DNA of 64,000 nt from Aeoliella straminimaris. Its GTDB lineage: Bacteria > Planctomycetota > Planctomycetia > Pirellulales > Lacipirellulaceae. The notes beneath the pieces were generated by a model, which worked only from the letters and a program-made list of their open reading frames with translations, was not told the origin of the DNA and made no database searches. The stretch is from contig NZ_JAMXLR010000036.1 of assembly GCF_024054565.1 (NCBI RefSeq), positions 496,001-560,000 on the forward strand. Reading direction: 5' to 3'. Numbering within the stretch: position 1 is the stretch's first letter; each line of letters starts with the position of its first letter. Positions 45,191 to 54,537 of this stretch are shown here, piece after piece. The position numbers and the translations under genes are program-made.

Positions 45191-47401
45191 ATGAAACCGC
45201 AAGCGACACCAATCGGTCGTCCGGAACTGCCCGCGGTGCCTGTACGCGCCGGGTGGGCGCGCTGCCTGGTGGCGAGTCTGCTCGTTCTTGCATCCGGGCA
45301 GTTGTTGCTGGCGCAAGGAGTCGACAGCCGCTTGGGATTCAGCCACACCGCGGGCGAGTTGCCGGGGCTTGATGATGGCTACACGCGTTTCAACTCGTTC
45401 CTACCACTCATTGGCCCGACCGACTATTCACTGGTGTTCGCCGACTTAGGCTTTGTGCTGTTTAACGAGAACACCCAGGCCGATGGAGCCAACGTAGGAC
45501 TGGGTCTGCGGGCCTACGACTCGCTGACCAACCGCATTTACGGTGGCCACTTCTACTACGACTACCGCGACACGGGGCACTCGCACTACAACCAGTTGTC
45601 GTGGGGCTTCGAAAGCCTGGGCGAGATGTTCGACTGCCGCGTGAACGCCTACCTGCCGGTGGGCGATACCTGGAATCACTACCTCGACGGCGCGTCGACT
45701 AGCTTCATGGGGTCGTACCTCTACTTCACCGACGTGCCGCAAGAAGTCGCGCTCCGCGGGGTGGATGGCGAAGCGGTGGGCCTGCTGATCGACCAGGGCA
45801 CCTGGCAACTTCGTGGTGGGGCCGGAGTCTACAGTTTCTGGCACGACAACACCGGCGTGGCGGCCATCGGACCGCGAGCGCGGTTGGAGCTGCGCGTGGC
45901 CGACCAACTCTGGATCAACGGCTCGGTGCAGCACGACGACGAGTTCGACACCACGGCCGCCGTGAGCATCTCCTGGCGCTACGGCCTGACGCGGCACCTC
46001 GAACACTGCAGCTCCAGCACGAGCGTCGCCTGCCGACTCGGCGATCCCGTGGAGCGGCAGGATCAGATTTCCATCAAGCAGTACATCGGCGGCCCGTCGA
46101 CTGACAAGCTGGTGACCTCCGCGGACGGCCACGCCTACACGTTCCACCACGTTAGTTCACAGGCCGCACCCGGCGGTGACGGCAGCATTGAATCGCCCAG
46201 CAACACCCTGGCCGCAGCCAGCCACCAGCCCGAGGACATCGTCCTGGTGCACGGCGGCAGCGCGTTCGTCGGCGAGCAATTCGTCAGTAGTACCGAAGGT
46301 CAGCGCGTGTTGGCCGAGGGCGTTCCGCATGAGCTGGAAACGCAGGCGGGGACGATCCTGTTGCCGGAGGTGGGGAGTGGAGTGCGGCCAACGATCGTGG
46401 GCGGGGCAGGGGATGTGATTACGATCGCTGCGAATGGGGTGGAGGTGTCGGGTTTCGATATCAAGCCGTTCGCCACATTCGCCCCATTTTACTACTACTA
46501 TACCGACGCGATTCATCTGATGCTCGTTTCTAGCAGCGGCATCGTCGCCCAGAATGTCAACGACATCAACATTAACCGCAATGTGATCTTTGGTGCCACC
46601 TCGTCTGGCATCTACCTTCGCAACGTACACGGGATGTCGAGAGTCGTAAACAACGTTTCCTCATCCAATTTGGAATACGGATTACATATTCAATCGAGCT
46701 TCACAGGCACCATCGCCCATAACTCGTTCAACGACAACTACGGTGCAGGACTGTACATATTTGCGAATGTAATTCCGGATGTCCCAGCTGAAGTTGTTGG
46801 AAATATCGTGGATAACCAAATGCTGCGCAACAACCTCAGTAGCCAGGGGGGACCGTTTGGTGGAGGCTTGTATGCTGTGGCCAACATTGACGGTAACGTG
46901 TCCGGGAATGCTGCCAACGAGAACGGAGGGGTTGGCATCCAAGTTGTTGGCTCGATCTCGGGCGACTTTAAGGACAACGGTGCCGAGGGGACTGTGCCCT
47001 ATGTTCAACTCAACTACTCTTTTATCATCGACGACTCCGTTGGGTTCGTTGATGGTAACGGCGAAGTTGACAACGCCTTTGGCAACGAAGAGTTTTTATC
47101 CAGGCCTTGGTTTGCAGCCGACCTACCCAATTACAATCCGAATGATGTTGCCGTCCTTGCTGAACGCAGCCCGCAAGATCTCTGGTCCGGGTTCGGTACT
47201 ATTTCGGCTGAGCAGCGACGAGTTGGCGTACCATTGCTGGTGTGGGGGGCGGTTGGCGGAGAGGTTTCAGGAAATGCCGGCTCGGTCACGACGGACGTGA
47301 ACTTGGAGCTGAATGTGGTCGAGGAGTATCCCTCCTGGTCCGCCTCGCCGTATACTGCGATTGGCGGTTCTCCGCTGATACCGCTCGGAACGATCGACTA
47401 G
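45191..47401 (+). CDS. Inverse-autotransporter-like barrel plus beta-helix surface protein
   Basis: 736 residues from the ATG at 45191 (frame open to 45119). A signal peptide ends after SGQLLLAQG. Residues about 50-290 look like an outer-membrane beta-barrel of the inverse autotransporter type (alternating aromatic strands, NLYGGHFYYDYRD-like segments). A linker GGDGSIESPSNTL and VLVHGGSAFVGEQ leads into a right-handed beta-helix (about 390-640) with repeated N-x-x-x-N-x-I units. It is likely displayed on the cell surface. It is paralogous to the 1487-residue protein at 57566. Confidence 0.78.
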   Translation: MKPQATPIGRPELPAVPVRAGWARCLVASLLVLASGQLLLAQGVDSRLGFSHTAGELPGLDDGYTRFNSFLPLIGPTDYSLVFADLGFVLFNENTQADGANVGLGLRAYDSLTNRIYGGHFYYDYRDTGHSHYNQLSWGFESLGEMFDCRVNAYLPVGDTWNHYLDGASTSFMGSYLYFTDVPQEVALRGVDGEAVGLLIDQGTWQLRGGAGVYSFWHDNTGVAAIGPRARLELRVADQLWINGSVQHDDEFDTTAAVSISWRYGLTRHLEHCSSSTSVACRLGDPVERQDQISIKQYIGGPSTDKLVTSADGHAYTFHHVSSQAAPGGDGSIESPSNTLAAASHQPEDIVLVHGGSAFVGEQFVSSTEGQRVLAEGVPHELETQAGTILLPEVGSGVRPTIVGGAGDVITIAANGVEVSGFDIKPFATFAPFYYYYTDAIHLMLVSSSGIVAQNVNDININRNVIFGATSSGIYLRNVHGMSRVVNNVSSSNLEYGLHIQSSFTGTIAHNSFNDNYGAGLYIFANVIPDVPAEVVGNIVDNQMLRNNLSSQGGPFGGGLYAVANIDGNVSGNAANENGGVGIQVVGSISGDFKDNGAEGTVPYVQLNYSFIIDDSVGFVDGNGEVDNAFGNEEFLSRPWFAADLPNYNPNDVAVLAERSPQDLWSGFGTISAEQRRVGVPLLVWGAVGGEVSGNAGSVTTDVNLELNVVEEYPSWSASPYTAIGGSPLIPLGTID

Positions 47402-47412
47402 TCGGCGGGCCA

Positions 47413-47487
47413 GAAGCGTCAGCGCCTGGAGTTGCTAGAACTGCTTGTAGCTTTGGTTCCTACTCCGGATGCTGACGCTTCCGACTC
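47413..47487. repeat. REP-like inverted motif between surface protein and cinA
   Basis: GAAGCGTCAGC at 47413-47423 is the reverse complement of GCTGACGCTTC at 47471-47481, giving an 11-bp inverted pair about 47 nt apart. The right half extends to GCTGACGCTTCCGACTC, which matches 17337-17353 with one change. This suggests a dispersed intergenic repeat. Confidence 0.6.
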
Positions 47488-47520
47488 GCTACAACTCAAA
47501 ACGCCAAACTCCCGACTTCC

Positions 47521-48690
47521 ATGCGTGCTGAAATCATTGCCATCGGCGACGAACTTACCAGCGGCGAGCGGCTGGATACCAATACCCAGTGGCTTAGCCA
47601 GCAGCTTACCGATAAAGGCCTGGAGGTGATGTTCCACACCACCGTGGGCGACGACATGGCGGCCAATGTCGACGTGTTTCGCAATGCCATCGGTCGGGCC
47701 GACATCGTGGTAACCACCGGAGGTCTCGGCCCTACGGCCGACGACCTCACCCGCGATGCCATGGCCGAGGCGATGGGCGTGGAACTGGTGCGGGACGAAG
47801 CGTCGCTGGAGCACATTCGCCAGCTGTTTGCCCGTCGCAACCGGCCGATGCCCGAACGCAATGAGCGGCAGGCGTACTTTCCGGCTGGCTCGGTGCCGAT
47901 CACCAATCCCAATGGCACGGCCCCAGGCATTCACGCTCAGGCCACGAAACCCGATCGCGGAGTGTGCCATCTGTTCGCGCTGCCCGGCGTGCCGGCCGAG
48001 ATGCACGAGATGTACACCGCCACGGTTTCCCCTGCGGTGCTCGCGCTCAGTGGCGAGCCACGGGTGATTCGCCATCGGGCGATCAAGATCTTCGGCCCCG
48101 GCGAGAGCCAACTCGAGGCCATGCTGCCCGACCTGGTGCGGCGTGGCCGGGAGCCGCGCGTCGGTATCACGGCCTCCAGTGCCACCCTCACGCTGCGGAT
48201 TACGGCCTCGGGCGTGGATGAACAGGCCTGCCTGGCCGCCATGGAGCCCACCGCTCAGGAGATTTACGCTGCAGCGGGACGGTTTGTGTTTGGCGAAGGC
48301 GACATCGACCTGCACCACGCGCTGCTGAATGAACTCGGCGAGCGGGGCGAGACGCTCGCCACCGTGGAGTGCTGCACCCGCGGGCTGGTGGCCGGCTGGC
48401 TGGCCGAGGACGATCCCGAGGCCCGCGTGTTCCTGGGCGGCGCGGTGATGCCCAACGTCGATTCGGTGGCTGCTGTGGCGGAGAACGCCCGTTCGGAGCA
48501 CAACGCTACGTACGGCCTGGCGATCGGCGCCAGCGATGCCGACGGGGCAGTGGAAGTCGTGGTGTCCGATGGCCAAAATGTCCAGCACGAGACGTTCACC
48601 TGGGGAGGCCATCCCGCCGTGGTCGGCCCCCGCATCGCCAAGAGTGCCCTGAACGTGCTGCGGCTGAAATTGGTGCGGGAAGAGGCGTAG
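47521..48690 (+). CDS. cinA: CinA-like competence/damage-inducible protein
   Basis: 389 residues. The N-terminal COG1058/MoCF-like domain (IIAIGDELTSGERLDTN; TTGGLGPTADDLTRD) is the ADP-ribose/NAD-derivative pyrophosphatase part. The C-terminal CinA/PncC domain (from about 270) should deamidate nicotinamide mononucleotide. Its nucleophile motif, usually ESCTGG, reads ECCTRG (283-288), so Ser is replaced by Cys and a Gly by Arg. Activity of this domain is therefore questionable. It is followed, 125 nt later, by nadE, which fits an NAD-repair theme. Confidence 0.9.
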   Translation: MRAEIIAIGDELTSGERLDTNTQWLSQQLTDKGLEVMFHTTVGDDMAANVDVFRNAIGRADIVVTTGGLGPTADDLTRDAMAEAMGVELVRDEASLEHIRQLFARRNRPMPERNERQAYFPAGSVPITNPNGTAPGIHAQATKPDRGVCHLFALPGVPAEMHEMYTATVSPAVLALSGEPRVIRHRAIKIFGPGESQLEAMLPDLVRRGREPRVGITASSATLTLRITASGVDEQACLAAMEPTAQEIYAAAGRFVFGEGDIDLHHALLNELGERGETLATVECCTRGLVAGWLAEDDPEARVFLGGAVMPNVDSVAAVAENARSEHNATYGLAIGASDADGAVEVVVSDGQNVQHETFTWGGHPAVVGPRIAKSALNVLRLKLVREEA

Positions 48691-48815
48691 GTTCGGGCCC
48701 TGGTGAACCACTAGCCGCAACTTAGTGTCATGGATACACTAAGTTGGCGGGTACGCTATACTCGACTCGACGCCCGCTGCCTTCCTTCTGTCCACTGCCT
48801 ACCGCCGACACCAAA

Positions 48816-50840
48816 ATGCACAACATCCGCATCGCCGCCGCCAGTGTGAATCAGACTCCGCTCGATTGGAGTGGCAATCGCGAGCGACTGCTCTCGGCCA
48901 TCAACGAGGCTCGCGCCGCCGGGGCACAGATTCTCAACCTTCCGGAGCTCGCCATCACCGGCTACGGCTGCGAGGACATGTTCTTTTCGGTCGGTGTGCA
49001 GCGGCGTGCCTTGGACGAGATTGCCGAGTTGTTGCCACACACCAAGGGCATGGCCGTGGCTGTGGGGCTGCCGCTGTTTTACGAGGCCAGTCTGTATAAC
49101 GCCGCGGCCCTGATGGTCGATGGCGAACTGGCCGGCATCGTCTGCAAGCAGTTCATGGCCAGCGACGGCATCCACTACGAACCGCGCTGGTTCCGGCCGT
49201 GGCCGGCGGGCGTGGTGGGACAGATCGAGTGGAACGGTCGGCTGTACCCAGTGGGCGACCTGCTGTTCGACGTCGGCGGCGTGCGGATCGGCTTCGAGAT
49301 CTGCCGCGACGCCTGGATCGCCGAACGCCCCGGCGGCCGCCTGGCCCGACGCGGCGCGGACGTGATTCTCAACCCCAGCGCCAGTCACTTTGCCTTTGGT
49401 AAGCAGGCCGTCCGCGAGCGGTTCGTGCTCGAAGGCTCGCGGGCGTTCGGCGTTACCTACGTTTACTGCAACCTGTTGGGCAACGAGTCGGGCCGCAGCT
49501 TGTACGACGGCGGCGTGCTCATGGCCAGCGGCGGCAAGATGAGCGCCCGCGGCCGATTGTTCAGCTATTCGGACGTCGAGCTGACCGTGGCCGATTTCGA
49601 TGTGCATCGCAATCGACTGGCACGGGGACTGGCGTTCGATTCGCGGCTCAAGGTCGAGCGGCATGGCGACACGTTGCAACTGGTGTCGTTCGCCTGGAAC
49701 GATGCAGGACCGGGCCTCGTGAATCACACTGCCGAGCCCGAACCGTGGGAGACCGGCGAGTTTGCGAAGCACGAAAACTTCAGCCGGGCGGTGCCGCTGG
49801 CGCTGTTCGACTACCTGCGGAAGAGTCGCACGCAGGGCTTCGTGGTCAGCCTCAGTGGCGGGGCCGACTCGTCGGCCGTGGCGGTGCTGGTGCACCTGAT
49901 GGTTCGGCGGGCGCTCAAGGAAATGTCGCCGGCGGAATTCGTCGAACGCTTGGGCGCACCGCTGCGTCTGGCGGCGGTGCAGGAGTCGCTCGACACCAGC
50001 GACCACGACGCCGTGGCCAAGGCGTTCACCGGGGCTTTGCTCACATGCGTGTACCAGCCGACACGGAACTCCACCGAAACCACCCGCAACTCGGCCCGCA
50101 CGGTGGCCGAGGCTGTCGGCGCGGAATTTCTGGAGTGGGACATCGATGCGGTGAACGAGAGCTACGTGCAGCTCGTTTCGCAAGCCATCGGCCGCGAGCT
50201 CTCCTGGGATCACGACGACCTGGCGCTGCAGAACATTCAGGCCCGTAGCCGGGCGCCCGGAGCGTGGCTGTTGGCGAATCTCCGCGGTGCTCTGTTGTTG
50301 TCGACCAGCAATCGCAGCGAAGCGGCCGTCGGTTACGCCACGATGGATGGCGACACGGCTGGCGGGCTCTCGCCAGTGGCTGGCATCGACAAACAGTTCC
50401 TGTTGTCGTGGCTCCGCTGGATGGAAATGGTGGGGCCGGACGACCTGCCACCGCTGCCAGAGTTGAGCGTGGTCACCTCACAGCAGCCCACCGCGGAACT
50501 TCGCCCGCACGACGAGGGGCAGACCGACGAGGCCGACCTGATGCCCTACGCCGTGCTGGACGCCATCGAGCGCGCAGCAATCCGCGACAAGCAACTGCCG
50601 CAAGACGTGTATACTGTGATCCGTGCCCAGTTCTCCGACTACGACGAGCGGCAGATCGGCCAATGGGTCGTGCGGTTCTTCGAACTGTGGTGCCGCAACC
50701 AATGGAAACGCGAACGCTACGCCCCCAGCTTCCACGTGGACGATGAGAACCTGGACCCGAAGAGCTGGTGCCGCTTCCCGATCCTGAGCAGCGGCTTCGC
50801 CGAGGAATTGGCGGAACTCAAGCGGCAATTGAAGCTGTAG
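48816..50840 (+). CDS. nadE: Glutamine-dependent NAD+ synthetase
   Basis: 674 residues from the ATG at 48816; the 24 codons open upstream are not conserved-looking. The N-terminal nitrilase-type glutaminase has the triad Glu44 (LPELAITGY), Lys111 (VCKQFM) and Cys163 (FEICRDAW). The C-terminal ATP-pyrophosphatase domain has SLSGGADSSAV near residue 345 and STSNRSEAAVGYATMDGD. It converts deamido-NAD to NAD+ using glutamine and ATP. Its length fits the two-domain bacterial/eukaryotic form. Confidence 0.95.
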   Translation: MHNIRIAAASVNQTPLDWSGNRERLLSAINEARAAGAQILNLPELAITGYGCEDMFFSVGVQRRALDEIAELLPHTKGMAVAVGLPLFYEASLYNAAALMVDGELAGIVCKQFMASDGIHYEPRWFRPWPAGVVGQIEWNGRLYPVGDLLFDVGGVRIGFEICRDAWIAERPGGRLARRGADVILNPSASHFAFGKQAVRERFVLEGSRAFGVTYVYCNLLGNESGRSLYDGGVLMASGGKMSARGRLFSYSDVELTVADFDVHRNRLARGLAFDSRLKVERHGDTLQLVSFAWNDAGPGLVNHTAEPEPWETGEFAKHENFSRAVPLALFDYLRKSRTQGFVVSLSGGADSSAVAVLVHLMVRRALKEMSPAEFVERLGAPLRLAAVQESLDTSDHDAVAKAFTGALLTCVYQPTRNSTETTRNSARTVAEAVGAEFLEWDIDAVNESYVQLVSQAIGRELSWDHDDLALQNIQARSRAPGAWLLANLRGALLLSTSNRSEAAVGYATMDGDTAGGLSPVAGIDKQFLLSWLRWMEMVGPDDLPPLPELSVVTSQQPTAELRPHDEGQTDEADLMPYAVLDAIERAAIRDKQLPQDVYTVIRAQFSDYDERQIGQWVVRFFELWCRNQWKRERYAPSFHVDDENLDPKSWCRFPILSSGFAEELAELKRQLKL

Positions 50841-50848
50841 GCGGCGGG

Positions 50849-51499
50849 ATGGGCGAGATAGTTTGCATGCATTCTCTGTGCGAGGACGTTCACTTGGACC
50901 GTGACCAACTTCCGCTAATTGAACGCATCGTTGAACTCCTAGAGGAGAGGCGAGCGTACCGTGAAGCACATCCCATCACGCGCGATCCATTCACCTTGAA
51001 ACCGGGTTTTCGTGCTGTCGATGCTTATCCGCCGGGAGCTTCGCAGCGAGCAATTGGCGCATTCGAAAAGAAATACAACTGGAAATTGCCTGACGATCTC
51101 AGAGCTTGGTTGCGGATTACAAACGGAGCGGCGGGGTATCTGGGAGTCGATACGGCAGAACGAGGATCGCGGATCAGCGAGATTTGGGAATCTTATCCTG
51201 ACTGGAAGAAGTCCAATTGGATACCCATCGCGCGCGACGACTTCGGTAACTACTACGTGGCGCTCGCTGATAAGTCCACCACGTCGCCGGTTGCCTTTTT
51301 CGAGGGGATAGGATCAGAGTATCCACGCTATTTGGTGGGTTCCGATGTCTTGCACTTTGTCCTATTGAAACTGTTGGAGTTCAAGGACGTTGCACCGGGC
51401 AGTTCGACATCTCCTTGGCCATTTGGTCGAGAATATGTACTCAAACTCGATCCCTCGATTGAGCATCTCAACATCGGTGTCCCGTTGGCCTGGGACTAA
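50849..51499 (+). CDS. SMI1/KNR4 (SUKH) family protein
   Basis: 216 residues from the ATG at 50849, 8 nt after nadE. The SUKH core runs from PGASQRAIGAFEKKYNWKLPDDL through LRITNGAAGYLG and WIPIARDDFGNYYVAL to AFFEG. SUKH proteins often act as immunity proteins against nuclease toxins, but no toxin lies adjacent. It may be a stand-alone defence or housekeeping variant. Confidence 0.82.
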   Translation: MGEIVCMHSLCEDVHLDRDQLPLIERIVELLEERRAYREAHPITRDPFTLKPGFRAVDAYPPGASQRAIGAFEKKYNWKLPDDLRAWLRITNGAAGYLGVDTAERGSRISEIWESYPDWKKSNWIPIARDDFGNYYVALADKSTTSPVAFFEGIGSEYPRYLVGSDVLHFVLLKLLEFKDVAPGSSTSPWPFGREYVLKLDPSIEHLNIGVPLAWD

Positions 51500-51565
51500 T
51501 GGACAACTCGCGCCTTGGAGATGTTCTAGCCAGGAAGCAAGCGTTTCTTAACAAGAGCCACTCGG

Positions 51566-51892
51566 TCACAGTTCAAATACTGTCTGAATTGCATCCATGA
51601 GTTTCTTGGTTGTAGGTGCTCGAAGAGTCGTTAGCTTCTTAGTGAGCCTCTGCTTGTCAATGGATCGGAGTTGGTCAATTGCTGCCACTCCGTCTCGACC
51701 TTGCACACGAGTTGGTACGCGAAAAGAGTAACGTCGCCCAGAAGTGAGCGGGGCGACGATGACTGTTCGCAGCTGGCGATTCAGTTCATCAGGAGAGACA
51801 ATCACGACTGGGCGAGCCTTTCTCATCTCGGCCCCTCGTGTAGGTTCGAGCTGAGCGATCCAGACCTCAAATCGTTTGACTACCACTCCCAT
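51566..51892 (-). CDS. mazF: MazF/PemK-type mRNA interferase toxin
   Basis: 108 residues of the PemK/MazF fold: FEVWIAQLEPTRGAEMRKARPVVIV start, the VIVAPLTSG loop and the DQLRSIDKQRL segment. The Arg and Thr/Ser residues used for RNA cleavage in MazF are conserved in position. It should cut mRNA at short sequences when free of antitoxin. Its start overlaps the end of the antitoxin gene by 13 nt. Confidence 0.9.
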   Translation of the reverse strand: MGVVVKRFEVWIAQLEPTRGAEMRKARPVVIVSPDELNRQLRTVIVAPLTSGRRYSFRVPTRVQGRDGVAAIDQLRSIDKQRLTKKLTTLRAPTTKKLMDAIQTVFEL

Positions 51893-52131
51893 TCTCCGTC
51901 GAAATCCAGGAGAGTGCAGTCCCAGTCATCAACGTTGTCGCCGCCGAGTGCATGCAACTCAGCTGCTTCCTCCTCCCATCCCTCGCGGGGATTCTTCTTC
52001 GCGGGGCGGATGATCACAGCTCCGTCGGCAACTTCCAGCTCCAGCGGCCCGGCCAGGCCAGCTTGTTCGATGACCGACTTTGGCAACCGTACGCCCTGCG
52101 AATTGCCGATTGGAATCAGGTTGATTTCCAT
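51880..52131 (-). CDS. mazE: MazE-type AbrB-fold antitoxin
   Basis: 83 residues. The N-terminal swapped-hairpin motif is LIPIGNSQGVRLPKSVIEQAG, typical of MazE/AbrB DNA-binding domains. The C-terminal half is acidic and probably unfolded (DDWDCTLLDFDGEWEW); it wraps the toxin. The pair should autoregulate through the palindrome upstream. Confidence 0.9.
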   Translation of the reverse strand: MEINLIPIGNSQGVRLPKSVIEQAGLAGPLELEVADGAVIIRPAKKNPREGWEEEAAELHALGGDNVDDWDCTLLDFDGEWEW

Positions 52132-52155
52132 TTGTCACGTTCCGGGAGTGATAAC

Positions 52156-52169
52156 AATGTAATTACATT
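52156..52169. promoter_or_regulatory. Palindromic operator candidate for mazEF
   Basis: AATGTAATTACATT is a perfect 14-bp palindrome, 25 nt upstream of the mazE start codon in an otherwise GC-rich area. Position and symmetry fit a MazE-MazF autoregulatory site. The downstream CATATGG region could hold a promoter element for the minus strand. Confidence 0.6.
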
Positions 52170-52231
52170 CTACCATATGGCGGTCGCGGGTCAATCTCGG
52201 CAGATTCGACCATTCCATTGGCCCTCCAAAC

Positions 52232-54427
52232 TCACTCCCTCACCAGTCGCCAGCAGCGATGGATCCGTTGGTTGCGGAAGTCCTCCGGCACAGTTTGCTT
52301 GGAAATTTCCCGCGCGCTGTAGCTCGGCAGTTGCTTCTCGTCGAACTTGAAGCGGCGGAAGTTGGTGCTGAAGTACACCACGCCGCCGGTCGGCATCCGC
52401 GCGGCGAGTTCTTCCAGCAGACCTGCATAGTCACGCTGCACGTCCCAGTCGTCGATTTCCTGCCGCCCGGTGGTGGTCCGCTTGGTGTTGGAAAACGTGG
52501 GTGGGTCGACCACCACCAGGTCGAACAGCTCCTCCTGGGGCAGGGTGGTGAGCCATTCGCGGGAGTCGGCCACGACGAACTGGTGCTGCGGGCCGGCCAG
52601 CTCGTTTCGTTTCAGGTTTTCCTCGGCCCACGCCAGGTAGTTGCGAGACAGGTCGACCGTGGTGGTGCTTTCTGCACCTCCGGCCGCCGCGTAGACGGTA
52701 AACGCCCCCGTGTAGGCGAACAGGTTCAGGAATCGCTTGCCATCGGCCTCCTCGCGAACCATCTGCCGCGTCTGGCGGTGGTCGAGAAACAGGCCTGTGT
52801 CGAGATAGTCGGACAGGTTTACTAGAAACTTCAGGCCACCTTCGTGAGCGACCATGGTTTCGCTCTCGGCGCCGAACTTGCCGTATTGCTTCTCGCCGCT
52901 TTGCGTCTCGCGGGTCTTGAGGAACACGCGATCGCGGTCCACTTCCAGCGTCTCGGCGGCGGTGCGGAGCATCAGGTCGAGCCAGTCGGCGTGCTGGGCG
53001 GGTGTTCGCTCGTGGGGGCGGCGATACTCGGCCACCACCAGGGCGTCTTCGTAGCGATCGACCGACAGCGGTACGTCGGGAACGTCGCGATCGTATAGAC
53101 GAAAGCAGGTGATGCCCCGCCGGGTGGGCCACCGGCGCAGATGGCGAGCCCGTTTAGCCAGCCGGTTGGCAAAATCGGTTGCTTGCCGCTGGGAGTCTTC
53201 CTGCAAGCCGCCGAATACCGGCTCCACGGTCTTCTTGGGTTTCGGATGAACCTCTTCAGCTTGCGGCTCCGCCATCGGTGGCCGATCGCCACGTGGTGGT
53301 TTCGGACCGAGGAACTGGTAGTAGGTGCACTCGATGCGGCCGTTGTAGAGCTTGCGCCGCCGGGTGGCCTCTTGCCCGATGAGTCGCTCGAAGTCGCCAC
53401 GGGCGGTCAGCACGTAGTGCGACCAGGTGGGCAATCCTCGCAGTACGATGGGCAGCTTCTTGTGCAGCGCGATGGACTCGGCCTCGTTGCCGATGCGAAT
53501 GCCGTACGGCGGGTTGCAGATCATGCAGCCGTACTTGCGGCTGCTGGTCAGTTCTTCGAACGGCCGCTGCTGGAAATGGACGTCGCCGGCCACGCCCGCC
53601 CGTTCGGCGTGATGACGGGCGAGTTCCAGCGACTTGGCGTTCAGGTCCGTGGCGACGATGCGCTGCTCGAGCGGCGGCTGCCACAAATCGCGGGCCTCTT
53701 CGCGGGCATTGTGCCACAGCCCGGTGTCGATGGTGGGCCAGGCCTCGGCGGCGAACTCGCGGTCGAGCCCCGGGGCCGAGTTGCGTCCGATCAGTGCCGC
53801 TTCGATGGCAATGGTGCCGGTGCCGCAGAACGGATCGATCATCGGTCGCTCGCGGTTCCACACGCTCAGCGTCACCATGGCCGCGGCCAGAGTTTCGCGC
53901 AGCTGCCCCTCGGCCACGCTGGTGCGATAGCCACGCTTGTGCAGCCCCGCACCGCTGGTGTCCAACAGCAGCGAGGCCGTGTTGTCGAACAGTTCGACCT
54001 CGATGCTGTACTTTGCGCCGGTTTCGGGCAAAGACTCCGTCTGGTGCGCCGCCAGCAGTCGCTCGGCCACAGCCTTGTTCACAATTTTCTGGCAGGCTGG
54101 CACACTGGAGAGTTGCGATTTGTGCGAACGACCACGGATGGGAAACGCCCCCTCGCGAGGAATCCACCGCTCCCACGGCAACTGGTTGGTACCGTCGAAC
54201 AATTGCCCGAAGTCGGTAGCCGGAAACGAGCCTGCCAGCACGACGACTCGTTCGGCGGTTCGCAGCCACAGATTGGCCCGGCAGATGGCCGAGTCGTCGC
54301 CTTCGAACTGCACCCGGCCAGGACGTACTACGCGCGGCGCGTACCCTAAAGATTCAAGCTCGCGAGCAGCGAGCTTTTCGAGTCCAAACGCGGTGGTGGC
54401 AATGAGCTGATGGATGGAATTGCCGAC
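52232..54427 (-). CDS. rlmL: Bifunctional 23S rRNA methyltransferase RlmKL (G2069 N7 / G2445 N2)
   Basis: About 730 residues; the right end is set approximately by where similarity starts (HQLIATTAFGLEKLAARELE). The frame stays open to a GTG at 54655, but no ATG, GTG or TTG lies close to the expected N-terminus, so the start is unresolved. Order: THUMP domain; RlmL methyltransferase with DPFCGTGTIAIEAAL and NPPYGIR; linker; RlmK methyltransferase with NLFAYTGAFTVYAA and VVVDPPTFSN. It modifies 23S rRNA during ribosome assembly. It is divergent from the esterase gene; the 54655 start would overlap that gene. Confidence 0.85.
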   Translation of the reverse strand, partial: VGNSIHQLIATTAFGLEKLAARELESLGYAPRVVRPGRVQFEGDDSAICRANLWLRTAERVVVLAGSFPATDFGQLFDGTNQLPWERWIPREGAFPIRGRSHKSQLSSVPACQKIVNKAVAERLLAAHQTESLPETGAKYSIEVELFDNTASLLLDTSGAGLHKRGYRTSVAEGQLRETLAAAMVTLSVWNRERPMIDPFCGTGTIAIEAALIGRNSAPGLDREFAAEAWPTIDTGLWHNAREEARDLWQPPLEQRIVATDLNAKSLELARHHAERAGVAGDVHFQQRPFEELTSSRKYGCMICNPPYGIRIGNEAESIALHKKLPIVLRGLPTWSHYVLTARGDFERLIGQEATRRRKLYNGRIECTYYQFLGPKPPRGDRPPMAEPQAEEVHPKPKKTVEPVFGGLQEDSQRQATDFANRLAKRARHLRRWPTRRGITCFRLYDRDVPDVPLSVDRYEDALVVAEYRRPHERTPAQHADWLDLMLRTAAETLEVDRDRVFLKTRETQSGEKQYGKFGAESETMVAHEGGLKFLVNLSDYLDTGLFLDHRQTRQMVREEADGKRFLNLFAYTGAFTVYAAAGGAESTTTVDLSRNYLAWAEENLKRNELAGPQHQFVVADSREWLTTLPQEELFDLVVVDPPTFSNTKRTTTGRQEIDDWDVQRDYAGLLEELAARMPTGGVVYFSTNFRRFKFDEKQLPSYSAREISKQTVPEDFRNQRIHRCWRLVRE

Positions 54428-54537
54428 TAAATGATCGAATTCACAGGAAATAGCTGACGAGCAACGCCTCGTCCGATGGGAGCTTACACGTAATAATAGC
54501 CGCTCACACGAACAATTGTTACGGAGCGGTGGCGCGA

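Noticed and set aside
48756..50213. 485-residue open frame on the minus strand
   Set aside because: Shadow of nadE, which has a complete catalytic triad and ATP-binding motif on the plus strand.
53141..54349. 402-residue open frame on the plus strand
   Set aside because: Antisense to rlmL, where both methyltransferase motif sets are intact.
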